Shown: in pieces, positions 8,879-17,729 of the stretch
Layout of the letters: the number at the start of each line of letters is the position of its first letter
How positions within the stretch are numbered: the first letter of the stretch is position 1
Assembly (NCBI RefSeq): GCF_042214795.1
Contig: NZ_CP090177.1
Coordinates: 2,790,001 to 2,854,000, forward strand
Direction: 5' to 3'
Source: Arcobacter iocasae
GTDB lineage: Bacteria > Campylobacterota > Campylobacteria > Campylobacterales > Arcobacteraceae
DNA length: 64,000 nucleotides
Made by a program: the position numbers and the translations under genes
The notes under the pieces: model-generated
The model's input: the letters and a program-made list of their open reading frames with translations, nothing else
What the model was told of the DNA's origin: nothing
Database searches by the model: none

Positions 8879-9235
8879 ATGTTAAAAGGAATTATCACCT
8901 TATTGATATTTCAATTTATAGGTGAGTGTATAAGTAGACTATTTTCACTGCTTGTTCCTGGAGCTGTGATAGGAATGATTTTGTTGTTGGTATTTTTAAT
9001 TATTAGAAAGAAAAGTTTTCATAGCTTAGATACCACTGTGTCATTTTTTCTTAAATACTTACCACTTCTTTTTATTCCTGCTGCGATGGGGATTATTACT
9101 CAAGTTGACACTATATCAAAAGAGTTTCTTGCTATTAGTATCTCTTTATTTATTGGAACCGTCTTATCTTTAGCTATAAGTGCAAAGCTTTTAGATTATT
9201 TTGCAAATAAAGAAAGTATTAAAAATGAATTTTGA
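8879..9235 (+). CDS. lrgA: LrgA/CidA family holin-like membrane protein
   Basis: A 118-residue membrane protein with four predicted TM helices and the family hallmark near residue 27 (LLVPGAVIGMILLLVFL). The Staphylococcus LrgA/CidA family forms holin-like pores and was more recently linked to pyruvate and other small-molecule transport. It is the first gene of a two-gene operon with lrgB; the reading frames overlap by 11 bp. The ATG is preceded by AAAGGG about 7 nt upstream. No LytSR-type two-component regulator is adjacent. Regulation may act through the paired TTTGCCAC repeats upstream. The family call is secure; the physiological role in this organism is not. Confidence 0.88.
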   Translation: MLKGIITLLIFQFIGECISRLFSLLVPGAVIGMILLLVFLIIRKKSFHSLDTTVSFFLKYLPLLFIPAAMGIITQVDTISKEFLAISISLFIGTVLSLAISAKLLDYFANKESIKNEF

Positions 9236-9938
9236 ATCATTATTACAATATATACAAACTACACCCTTGACTTGGTTGATAGTTACTCTTAGTTCTTTTA
9301 AACTTGGAATTATTATTTATAATAAGTTTAATAAAAATACACTTTTGCAACCTATCATTGTAGCTTATATTATTATTCTCTCTCTTGTATATATTACAAA
9401 TACTTCTTATGAAGAGTACTTCAAAGGTGTAGAAATTATTCACTTCTTTTTAGGTGCAGCAACTGTAGCTTTAGCACTACCTTTGTATAAAAATCTAGTC
9501 TATATTAAGTCTTTATTTTTTCCTATATTTATAACTTTATTTATTGGAAGTTTTTCTACTGTAATTATTACAATAACAATATTGTGGCTTTTTGATGCGA
9601 ATATTCTTACAATCTTATCTATGACTACCAAATCTATAACAGCGCCAATTGCAATTATCACATCAAAAGAGATTGGGGCAATCCCATCTTTGGCAATAGG
9701 TTTTGTGATTATCACGGGTATTATTGGAGCAGTATTTGGTACAACTATTTTCAAAATCATTAAAGTCAAAAATGATACTTCTCAAGGCTTTGCACTTGGA
9801 TTGATTTCCCATGGAATAGGTACAGCAAAAGCTGTGGAGATATCAGAAAAAGCAGCTGCCTTTTCTGCACTTGCTATGGGATTAAATGGGATATTTACGG
9901 CTATTCTTTTACCGATTATTTTGAGTTTTTTTAAATAA
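9225..9938 (+). CDS. lrgB: LrgB family membrane protein
   Basis: Partner of LrgA, about 237 residues with multiple TM helices. It carries the LrgB signatures SMTTKSITAPIAIITS and FALGLISHGIGTAKAVEISE, and ends in a hydrophobic LPIILSFF. I place the start at ATG 9225 (MNFESLLQ), 11 bp inside lrgA. The frame also opens at a TTG at 9201 with no better ribosome site. The overlap implies translational coupling. The gene ends in a 12-bp-stem hairpin at 9933-9963. LrgAB pairs act at the inner membrane and are reported as modulators of murein hydrolase activity or as transporters. Confidence 0.88.
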   Translation: MNFESLLQYIQTTPLTWLIVTLSSFKLGIIIYNKFNKNTLLQPIIVAYIIILSLVYITNTSYEEYFKGVEIIHFFLGAATVALALPLYKNLVYIKSLFFPIFITLFIGSFSTVIITITILWLFDANILTILSMTTKSITAPIAIITSKEIGAIPSLAIGFVIITGIIGAVFGTTIFKIIKVKNDTSQGFALGLISHGIGTAKAVEISEKAAAFSALAMGLNGIFTAILLPIILSFFK

Positions 9939-9963
9939 GAAGAGAAAAGACCTCTTCTTATTT
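9933..9963. terminator. bidirectional hairpin between lrgB and the siroheme reductase gene
   Basis: A perfect 12-bp stem AAATAAGAAGAG / CTCTTCTTATTT has a 7-nt loop and contains both stop codons of the convergent genes. The upstream side carries a T-run. The genes are only 19 bp apart, so this structure must separate both transcripts if anything does. Confidence 0.6.
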
Positions 9964-11532
9964 ACTTAAGTCTACTTCATTTAGATACTCTTTAAATGAA
10001 GATTTATTTAAATTATCAGTTTTATATGAAGTAATTAAATCACCAATAAAACCTACTAAATTATCAGCTGTCACTTTTACACCAGTTTTATGAGCAAATC
10101 TACTTCCTTCTACTCCACATACTTGTCCACCAAGAATTACATCATAACCTTCAACTCTATTGTTATTTTCATCTCTTACTTTTGTTCCTACAAAACCTAT
10201 ATCAGAGATTTGAGGGTGAGAACATGAATTTCCACATCCAGATATTGCGATAGTCACATTTTCTTTAAAATCAGGATGATTCTCTTCCAATTGCTTTACT
10301 ACAACTTTTGAAAATTCTTTTGTTTCTGTGATACCAAATTTACAAAACTCATTACCAGTACATGATTGAAGTCTTGCTCTAAATGGCGTGGGAGCATAAG
10401 GATATCCTAGTGCATTTATTTCCTCAGCAACTGTTTTGGCATCTTGTGTTTTTACTCCATATAAAATAAAGTTTTGGGTTGGAGTAAGTGCTATACCTTT
10501 TGCACCATATTTTTTACATATATTACTTATACTTTGGAAATCCTCTCCTGCTATTCTTCCTGAGTTTGTTGCAAATCCTATAAATGATTCACCTTCTTGT
10601 TTTGCTTTATAAATACCAAAATGGTTTCTATTTTCATGGGGTGTGATTTGTGGTTCTTCAAAACCATCTTGTAGTTTATATCCAAGTCTAGTCTCTATCT
10701 CTTCTACAAACTTTTCTAATCCCCAGTCATTGACTAAGTGTCTCACTCTTGCTTTATTTCTATTTTCTCTATTTCCATGGTCTCTAAAAATCTCAGCACA
10801 TACTGCTGCTACATCTTTTACTTGCTCTTCTTTTACATATTTGTTTGTTCTATATGCTATTTGCTTAGATTTTGATAATCCACCTGCAATCGTAAAATCA
10901 AATAATATATCGCCATCTTCTGTTTTAAATGCGGTAAATGCTACATCTTGAACTTCATGATTTGCAGTATGTCTTCCACACCCTGAGATTCCTAATTTAT
11001 ATTTTCTACCAAAATTAGAAAATCTATCATCATTTTTATCAAAGTATGAGTCAACTTCTTTTACTAAGTGTGATACATCATAAATCTCTTCTGGATCTAT
11101 TCCTGCTATTGGTGAAGTCATAATTGGTCTTGGTCCATCACCTGATGCCATTCGAGAAGTAAGTCCAACTGAATCTAGTAATTTGAATATCTCAGGTAAA
11201 TCTTTTATCTCAATATAATGAAATTGAACATTTTGTCTAGTGGTAAAATCTACCAATCCTTTTGCATATTTTTGTCCGATCTTTGCTAGTACTTCTAGTT
11301 GTTCTAAATTTATCTTTGCATCAACTATTTTGATTCTTTTCATAAAGTATTTTTTATCTTCTAAATTCTGTGAATTTATATGAGGATACATTCCATACCA
11401 TTTTAATAGTCCAATATATTCATTACTTAAAGGAATGCCTTCTTGTGCTTCTTTATATATATCGTCTATAACTCTTAAAGGGTTTCTAGATGCTTTTAAT
11501 TTCTCTAATGGAGATAACTCTTTTTTTGTCAA
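9958..11532 (-). CDS. siroheme [4Fe-4S] nitrite/sulfite reductase (ferredoxin type)
   Basis: A 524-residue enzyme of the NirA/SirA/CysI-like family, reducing nitrite to ammonia or sulfite to sulfide with six electrons. It has two duplicated NIR/SIR ferredoxin-like half domains and two siroheme-binding domains. The cluster/siroheme cysteines are visible as SCTGNEFC (C-x5-C) and GCGNSC (C-x3-C). Also present is RQNVQFHYIEIKDLPEI, typical of the family's first half. An assimilatory ferredoxin-nitrite reductase role is most likely, but sulfite as the substrate cannot be excluded from sequence alone. It is transcribed alone, convergent with lrgB. No nitrate reductase, ferredoxin or siroheme synthase gene lies nearby. 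AAGGAAA upstream supports the ATG at 11532. Confidence 0.85.
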   Translation of the reverse strand: MTKKELSPLEKLKASRNPLRVIDDIYKEAQEGIPLSNEYIGLLKWYGMYPHINSQNLEDKKYFMKRIKIVDAKINLEQLEVLAKIGQKYAKGLVDFTTRQNVQFHYIEIKDLPEIFKLLDSVGLTSRMASGDGPRPIMTSPIAGIDPEEIYDVSHLVKEVDSYFDKNDDRFSNFGRKYKLGISGCGRHTANHEVQDVAFTAFKTEDGDILFDFTIAGGLSKSKQIAYRTNKYVKEEQVKDVAAVCAEIFRDHGNRENRNKARVRHLVNDWGLEKFVEEIETRLGYKLQDGFEEPQITPHENRNHFGIYKAKQEGESFIGFATNSGRIAGEDFQSISNICKKYGAKGIALTPTQNFILYGVKTQDAKTVAEEINALGYPYAPTPFRARLQSCTGNEFCKFGITETKEFSKVVVKQLEENHPDFKENVTIAISGCGNSCSHPQISDIGFVGTKVRDENNNRVEGYDVILGGQVCGVEGSRFAHKTGVKVTADNLVGFIGDLITSYKTDNLNKSSFKEYLNEVDLSK

Positions 11533-11725
11533 AATTTTTCCTTTATATATTAATAGGTACCTAGATTTTATAATATTTGAGTGTCAATATAGTGGTATAA
11601 AAACTTTGAAGGGAGTTTATAATCTTTTCTTTTAGACACAGCTTTTAATAATAATATTTGATAAATAAAGCTATTATTAATCATAAAAAAGTTTTATATA
11701 AAAATATTTTATTAGTAGGTTTTAT

Positions 11726-12847
11726 TTGAAAATAATACATTTTAGTGATACGCACTTAGGATACAACGACTTAGACATATTAAATGAAGAAAATATCAAC
11801 CAAAGGGAAGCGGACTTTTATAATGCTTTTTCTCAAATAGTTGATGACATAGAAAAAATCAAACCAGATTTTATAATACACACAGGAGACCTTTTTCACA
11901 GAAGCTCTCCCAGCAATAGAGCTATAACCTTTGCTCTAAAAGAGTTTAAAAGACTTGATAAACTAAATATTCCTATCATCATGATAGCTGGAAATCACTC
12001 AACACCTAGGACAAATCTAAGCAGTCCTATTTTAAAGATATTTGAAGAGTTTGATAATGTACATGTATCATACGAACAAAACTACAAAAAAATAGAGTTT
12101 GATGATATAGTTTTCCATACTTTGCCACATATGAATGATGAAACAAAAGGAGAAGATGAGATAAACTTATGTGAAAAAAACATCAACCCTGATAAAAGAA
12201 ATATCATGATGATGCACTGTTCTGTTGGAGCTTGGTATTTGATGCAAGAGTTTGGGGAGTGGGTTTATCCTACAGACAAAGAGTATATCTTTGAAAAGAT
12301 GGATTATGTAGCACTTGGTCATTGGCATGGTTTTGGCTCTGTGGGCAAACATGAAAATGTATACTATAGTGGAAGTAGTGAGCGTACAAGTTTAAATGAC
12401 AAACGAAACTCAAAAGGCTATGCTCTTGTAAACTTAAGCGATAAATTAGAGGTAGAATACAAAGAGATAAAAATACGACCTATCATATCTAAAACAATAG
12501 ATTGTGAAAACTACCAAAATGCACTTGATGATTTAGATACAAGTGATACAAAAGATGCCATCGTAGAAGTAAAACTTCAAAACCTAACAACTATGCAATC
12601 AATTGATATACAAAACCAAGAGATAAAAGCACTTTTCCCACTTGCTATGAGTGTGAGTGTAAAAAGAGAGTTCAAAAAAGATGCAAACGAGGGCGCGACT
12701 TTAGATGATATTCAAGCTTTATCTTTAGAAGAGTACTTTTTAGACCATATCAAAGAACAAAGCGAAACCAAAGAGTTTGATAGACTAAAACCAAAAATTC
12801 AAGAACTATTTAGCAAGTACGAGGAGGCTTATGATGATACTTTGTAA
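11726..12847 (+). CDS. sbcD: DNA double-strand break nuclease subunit SbcD (Mre11-like)
   Basis: Metallophosphoesterase nuclease subunit of the SbcCD complex, which opens hairpins and trims palindromic or protein-blocked DNA ends. The metal-site motifs run in order: FSDTHLGY (DxH), IIHTGDLFHRSSPS (GD), MIAGNHSTPR (GNH), MMHCSVG and YVALGHWHGFG (GHxH). The start is a TTG (11726) with AGG about 9 nt upstream; the predicted protein begins KIIHFSDTHLG, exactly at the family N-terminus. The 373 residues include the C-terminal capping region. The gene overlaps sbcC by 17 bp, so the two are translationally coupled. Confidence 0.93.
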   Translation: MKIIHFSDTHLGYNDLDILNEENINQREADFYNAFSQIVDDIEKIKPDFIIHTGDLFHRSSPSNRAITFALKEFKRLDKLNIPIIMIAGNHSTPRTNLSSPILKIFEEFDNVHVSYEQNYKKIEFDDIVFHTLPHMNDETKGEDEINLCEKNINPDKRNIMMMHCSVGAWYLMQEFGEWVYPTDKEYIFEKMDYVALGHWHGFGSVGKHENVYYSGSSERTSLNDKRNSKGYALVNLSDKLEVEYKEIKIRPIISKTIDCENYQNALDDLDTSDTKDAIVEVKLQNLTTMQSIDIQNQEIKALFPLAMSVSVKREFKKDANEGATLDDIQALSLEEYFLDHIKEQSETKEFDRLKPKIQELFSKYEEAYDDTL

Positions 12848-15203
12848 GCTAAAACTTGAGAACTTTAAACGATACAAAACTTTCGAACTAGATTTTGATG
12901 AGGGTTTAGTTGGAATCATAGGTAAAAATGGAAGTGGAAAATCCACTATCTTCGAAGCGATACTTTTTGCACTTTATGGTGAGTTTAAAGATAGAGGTTA
13001 TAAAGATATCGTTCGAAATGCCAATGCCACAGATAAAGATGCTGTAGTAGTAGAACTAAACTTTGAGTTTGACTCAATTGAGTATAAAGTAGTGCGAGAG
13101 TTTAGAGGAAAAGCCCTAAGTGCCAATGCCAAACTTTATAAAAACGGTGAACTAATAACAAGTGGTGCAAAAGAAGTAACTACAAGTATCATGAAGCTAA
13201 CCAAGATGAGTAAAGAGGCTTTTCTACATACTCTTTTTGCCAGCCAAAAAGAGCTAACAAGTCTAAGTAACAGCAAACCAGAAGATAGAAAAAGAATGAT
13301 AAGAAAGCTTCTAGGCTTGGAAAAAATCGACTACATAGAAAAAGAACTCATAGAAAAAAGTAGAGAATTAAAAAGAGAGATTTCAGCCTTTGCAGAAGTG
13401 CTTTTAAGCACAGAAGATATACAAACAAAAAAAGAGCAAATAAAAGCAAATGAAGCCATCAAAAAAACTTTAAATGAAGAGTTACAAACCCAAAGCAAAC
13501 AAATAGATAGCCTAAAACTAAAAGAGCTAGATATAAAAAAAGAGCTTGACCTTTTTGCTAAAACAAAAGAGGCAAAACAAAAAGCCCTAAGTGAACTAAA
13601 TCTTTTAAAAAATAGTATCAACTCAAATATAGAAAACCAAAACAAACTCTCAACCGAGCTAAAAGACCTAGAAGAAAAACAACTTCAATACAAAGCCCTA
13701 GAGCCTATAAAAAAAGAGTATGAAACCCTTCAATCTAATCTAAAAGAGCAAATACAACTAAAAGAGTACAGCCTAAAAAAAGAGGGCTTGATAAAAGAGC
13801 AAGTCCAATTAAGAGAGCAATACAAAAAAGCCAAAAATGACATAGCCCTTTTACAAAAAGAGTGCGAAGGTTTTGACTCACTAAGACAAAAAGAGCAAGA
13901 AACAAAAACCCAACAAGAGCAAATAAAACAAACCCTCACACAAATACAAGCAAAAGAAAAAGAACTAAACTCAAACATCTTCGCAGAACAAAGAGTCATA
14001 AACGACACCACAGCCAAAATACAACAAATCCAAGCCCTAGGCAAAGAATCCAACTGTCCAACCTGTACAAGACCACTCTTAGAAGAGTATGACAATGTAA
14101 TAGACTCGTTAAACTCAACCATAAATGAAATACAAACAAACAAAATTACAAAGCTAAATAAACAGCTACAAGAAGTAGAAACAAATAAAAAAACAATAGA
14201 AACCCAAAAAGAGCAAATAGATAAAAACTTGAGTGAACTAAACTCACAACTTGCACTTATAAACAGTAAACAAAAAGATTTACAAAACCTATCAAGCCAT
14301 CTAAACAATGTAGAGCAAAAAGGCAAAGAAAACAACGACGAAATAGCCAAACTAGATAAATACAGTTACGATGAAAACAAACACAAAACACTAGAAAATA
14401 GTTTCAATGAAATTTTACCAAAATATGAACAAATGAAGTCATTAGAAACCATGCTAAAAAGATATGATAGTGTAAAACAAGACCTAGAAAACATCAGCAA
14501 AAAAATCACAGAGCAAAACAGTACTTACGATACAAAAGAGCTAGACTACAAACAAATAGTCTACGATGAAACAGCACACATAGCCAAAGAAAAAGAGTAT
14601 GAAGAACACCATCAAACTTATGAGCTAAAAGTAACACAACTAAATGAAATCAAAGTCAAAATAGCCCAATGCGAAGGTGAGATAAAAACCATCCAATCAA
14701 ACCTAGACAACAACGAAATCCAAGAAAAAAAAGTACAAACAAAAAAAGACGACCTAATCGACTACGACAAAATCAAGCTAAGCCTAAGTGAATTCAAAAC
14801 AAAACTAAACTCAAAAGTAGCCCCAAGAATATCAGACATAGCATCAAACATGTACGCCCAAATCACCAAAGGCAAATACCAACACATAGAAGTATCAAAC
14901 GACTTCGACTTTTACATCTACGATGAAGGCAAAAAATACCCAATAGAGCGATTCTCAGGTGGAGAAATAGACCTAGCAAACCTAGTCTTGCGAATAGCCA
15001 TATCAAAAACCCTAAGCGAACTAAGCGGAAGCTCACAAATAGGCTTCCTAGCCTTCGACGAAGTATTCGGAAGCCAAGATGAGGCAAGAAGAATGGAGAT
15101 ACTAGAAGCCTTTCATATGATAAAAGAGCAGTATAGGCAGATATTTTTGATAAGTCATGAATTAGAGATAAAGGAGATGTTTGAACATATAGTAGAGTTA
15201 TAA
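12831..15203 (+). CDS. sbcC: DNA double-strand break nuclease ATPase subunit SbcC (Rad50-like)
   Basis: SMC-like ATPase partner of SbcD. Walker A is GKNGSGKST with K37. Two long coiled coils flank a zinc hook CPTC (C409, C412). The C-terminal lobe has the ABC signature FSGGEIDLAN and Walker B FLAFDEVFGS, followed by a switch His in ISHE. Length 790 is normal for compact SbcC. A GAGGAGG ribosome site sits inside the sbcD end. From about 13850 to 15080 the coding strand becomes unusually rich in A and C and poor in T and G compared with the neighbours, which may reflect transfer or a different codon history. The stop codon is the left edge of a 122-bp inverted repeat. Confidence 0.93.
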   Translation: MMILCKLKLENFKRYKTFELDFDEGLVGIIGKNGSGKSTIFEAILFALYGEFKDRGYKDIVRNANATDKDAVVVELNFEFDSIEYKVVREFRGKALSANAKLYKNGELITSGAKEVTTSIMKLTKMSKEAFLHTLFASQKELTSLSNSKPEDRKRMIRKLLGLEKIDYIEKELIEKSRELKREISAFAEVLLSTEDIQTKKEQIKANEAIKKTLNEELQTQSKQIDSLKLKELDIKKELDLFAKTKEAKQKALSELNLLKNSINSNIENQNKLSTELKDLEEKQLQYKALEPIKKEYETLQSNLKEQIQLKEYSLKKEGLIKEQVQLREQYKKAKNDIALLQKECEGFDSLRQKEQETKTQQEQIKQTLTQIQAKEKELNSNIFAEQRVINDTTAKIQQIQALGKESNCPTCTRPLLEEYDNVIDSLNSTINEIQTNKITKLNKQLQEVETNKKTIETQKEQIDKNLSELNSQLALINSKQKDLQNLSSHLNNVEQKGKENNDEIAKLDKYSYDENKHKTLENSFNEILPKYEQMKSLETMLKRYDSVKQDLENISKKITEQNSTYDTKELDYKQIVYDETAHIAKEKEYEEHHQTYELKVTQLNEIKVKIAQCEGEIKTIQSNLDNNEIQEKKVQTKKDDLIDYDKIKLSLSEFKTKLNSKVAPRISDIASNMYAQITKGKYQHIEVSNDFDFYIYDEGKKYPIERFSGGEIDLANLVLRIAISKTLSELSGSSQIGFLAFDEVFGSQDEARRMEILEAFHMIKEQYRQIFLISHELEIKEMFEHIVEL

Positions 15204-15321
15204 CCATCATCTTTTTGCCCAACTCGGCGTTGAATATAGAATTTAAATGCTCATGTACGACTAGTACACTCCGCTTGAAATTCAATCTTCGCCTTGATTA
15301 GGACAAAAATATGATGGTTAT
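15200..15321. repeat. 122-bp imperfect palindrome directly after sbcC
   Basis: The outer arms are ATAACCATCAT (15200-15210) and ATGATGGTTAT (15311-15321). Inside them the arms keep pairing with mismatches (CTTTTTG-CCCAA against TAGGACAAAAA; GGCGTTGAAT against ATTCAATCTTCGCC) around a GTAC-rich centre near 15261. It could fold into a long hairpin or act as a strong terminator for sbcDC. It looks like a REP/MITE-type mobile palindrome. The remaining gap to 15409 holds only the leader of the next gene, with GGAGAG before its ATG. Confidence 0.7.
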
Positions 15322-15409
15322 TGTGTGTTTAACATATGGAAGGAATTCCATTACAGATAAAAAGGGTGATGGGACGAATCGTTTGGATTTAAATTAACTT
15401 GGAGAGAAA

Positions 15410-17716
15410 ATGATAAAAAAAATAAATAAGATTAAAGATTTCGGTATTTATAGTGATTATAGATTTGCAAGGGAACATACACCAGAGTTTAAAAAGTTTA
15501 ATCTAATTTATGGTTGGAATTATTCTGGAAAAACTACATTATCTAGAATATTTCGTTCTTTTGAATTGAAAGATTTTAGTTCTGGGTTTGAATTATCAGA
15601 ATTTGAAATTGAAGGTATTGATGGTAATAAATTCTCTCAAACTAATTTAGTTAATAATAATCTTCCAATCAGAGTATTTAATTCTGATTTTATAGAAGAT
15701 AACCTCAAGTGGACTAACGAGGCATTTAATCCTATATTTATTCTTGGTGAAGAAAATATTGAGACTCAAAATAATATTGAGTATAAAAAGAAAGTTTTAG
15801 AAAGATTAAAAAGATTTCAATCTTTTCATAATAAAAATAGTAGTTCAATAATAAAAAATTTAAATAAAAAGAAAACAGATGAATCTTCACGAATAAAGAA
15901 TGATTTACTACAACTTGTTGAGGCTTTTGGAAAGACACAAATTGAAAAATTTATTAATAAAATAAATGAAACCGAAAGTGAATTAGATACATTTATTTTA
16001 GATGAAGAAAATTACAATAAAGAATTTGATACATATCATTCTAAAAATATGAAAAAAATATTAAATGAGAATATTGATTCTAGTTATAATTTTAGTGATT
16101 TAATAGAAAAGACAAAAGATTTTGTTTCAGAAATCATAGTTTATGAATCTATAGAAGAATTAAAAAATAATCCATTAATTGAAAGATGGGTAAAGACAGG
16201 TATTGAGTTACATACTGAAGAAAAAGAAGTATGTAAATTCTGTAAAAATCCAATAAGCAGTGAACTATGGAATGAGTTGGGAAAACATTTTACTCAAGAG
16301 AAAACACTATTTGAAGAAAAAGTTAATAAGTTAATACTTGATGTAGAAAATAGAAAAATCAAATTGAATATTGAAGATGAAGCAAATATTTATGATGATA
16401 AACAAGAACTTTATTTAGAATGTAAAAATTTTATTAATGAAGAAGTAGAAAAAATTAATAGTTTATTAGAGAGTTTAATAATAAGTTTAAAAGATAAGTT
16501 AAAAAAACTTGAGGAAAAAGAAGTTTTTGATATTGAAATACCAACAAATGAGTTAAATACTAAGCTAGAAATACTTGTAAATTATATAAAAGAGAACAAT
16601 GAAACTACTAATAACTATGCTTTTTTAAGAGATGAAGCGAAAAGAAAGTTAATTTATCATTATACTGCTAAATTTATGGACTTAGTAAATTATAATAATG
16701 AAATTGAAAAAAGTGAAAACGAGGATGAAAAAATAAAAAAAGCAGAAATTTTAATTACAACAATAGATATTGAAATAAAAAGTTTAGAATCTGAAATTTC
16801 AGAATCATTAAAAGGTGCAGAAAAAATAAATGAGTATCTAAAAATATTTTTTACAAAAGAAGATATTAAAATTGAACCAACTGAAAGTGAAGATAATTAT
16901 CAATTAAAAAGATATGGACAAGTTGCAAAGAACTTGAGTGAAGGAGAGAAAACAGCCATTTCATTTGCTTATTTTATGGCAAATCTAGAGAACAAAGATT
17001 ATGAAGAAAATAGTTTAAATAATATGATTATATATTTAGATGATCCAATTTCTAGTTTAGATTCTAATCATTTAATAAATGTTTATGCATTTATTAAAAG
17101 AGTGTTAAATGATGCAAAACAGATTTTTATCTCAACACACAATTTTGAGTTTTTTAATTTGATTAAAGATTGGTTCAGTGAAAAAAATAACAGTGTAAAT
17201 CAAGGAAACAGAAGAAGAGAACAAAATGGACAAGAACCAAAACCTTTACCTTGTGAATTTTTTATGATAAAAAATAAATTTGAATCAGACAAAAGAATAG
17301 CAACAATAACTGAACTAGAAAAAACTTTAAAAGATTTTAAATCAGAATATCAATATTTGTATTATTTATTATATGAATTTAATCAAAAAGATGACTTTTC
17401 AATAAGTGAACTTTACCAAATTAATAATATAGCAAGACGTTTTATTGAATTGTTTGCAACATTTAAAATACCAAGAAGTGGAGACTGGAAAGGGAAAATT
17501 GAGAAAATTTTAGCAGATAACAGTCTTCAGGTTGATATAGAAAAAGTTTATAAATTAACAAATACTTATTCTCATCAAACTAATCCAATGAGTGTAATTA
17601 CACATATTGATAAAGTTGAGGCAAAAAGTGGATTAAAAATTTTATTCGAAATTATTGAAAAATCAGACAAAATGCATTTTGATGCATTACAAAAACATTG
17701 TGAAAATTTAGTATAG
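15410..17716 (+). CDS. RloC/PrrC-like AAA ATPase, putative anticodon nuclease
   Basis: A 768-residue SMC-like ATPase of the AAA_13 type. Walker A is GWNYSGKTT (K41). A coiled coil carries a CKFC hook (C275, C278), as in RloC. The ABC signature is NLSEGEKTAIS, Walker B is IIYLDDPISSLDS and the switch motif is ISTHNFEFF. The C-terminal 120 residues follow RloC/PrrC layout and hold a candidate nuclease triad: R676 or R677, E680, H722 (ARRFIE ... TYSHQ). RloC and PrrC cut a tRNA anticodon loop when phage or DNA damage signals appear. The triad assignment is my inference by spacing. It lies 13 bp upstream of a GmrSD-type gene in the same direction, which suggests a two-gene defence operon. Confidence 0.72.
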   Translation: MIKKINKIKDFGIYSDYRFAREHTPEFKKFNLIYGWNYSGKTTLSRIFRSFELKDFSSGFELSEFEIEGIDGNKFSQTNLVNNNLPIRVFNSDFIEDNLKWTNEAFNPIFILGEENIETQNNIEYKKKVLERLKRFQSFHNKNSSSIIKNLNKKKTDESSRIKNDLLQLVEAFGKTQIEKFINKINETESELDTFILDEENYNKEFDTYHSKNMKKILNENIDSSYNFSDLIEKTKDFVSEIIVYESIEELKNNPLIERWVKTGIELHTEEKEVCKFCKNPISSELWNELGKHFTQEKTLFEEKVNKLILDVENRKIKLNIEDEANIYDDKQELYLECKNFINEEVEKINSLLESLIISLKDKLKKLEEKEVFDIEIPTNELNTKLEILVNYIKENNETTNNYAFLRDEAKRKLIYHYTAKFMDLVNYNNEIEKSENEDEKIKKAEILITTIDIEIKSLESEISESLKGAEKINEYLKIFFTKEDIKIEPTESEDNYQLKRYGQVAKNLSEGEKTAISFAYFMANLENKDYEENSLNNMIIYLDDPISSLDSNHLINVYAFIKRVLNDAKQIFISTHNFEFFNLIKDWFSEKNNSVNQGNRRREQNGQEPKPLPCEFFMIKNKFESDKRIATITELEKTLKDFKSEYQYLYYLLYEFNQKDDFSISELYQINNIARRFIELFATFKIPRSGDWKGKIEKILADNSLQVDIEKVYKLTNTYSHQTNPMSVITHIDKVEAKSGLKILFEIIEKSDKMHFDALQKHCENLV

Positions 17717-17729
17717 AAAAGGAATATAA

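Noticed and set aside
13331..14350. Cys/Ser/Phe-rich minus-strand frames opposite sbcC
   Set aside because: They are shadows of the coiled-coil coding strand, without start signals or known domains.
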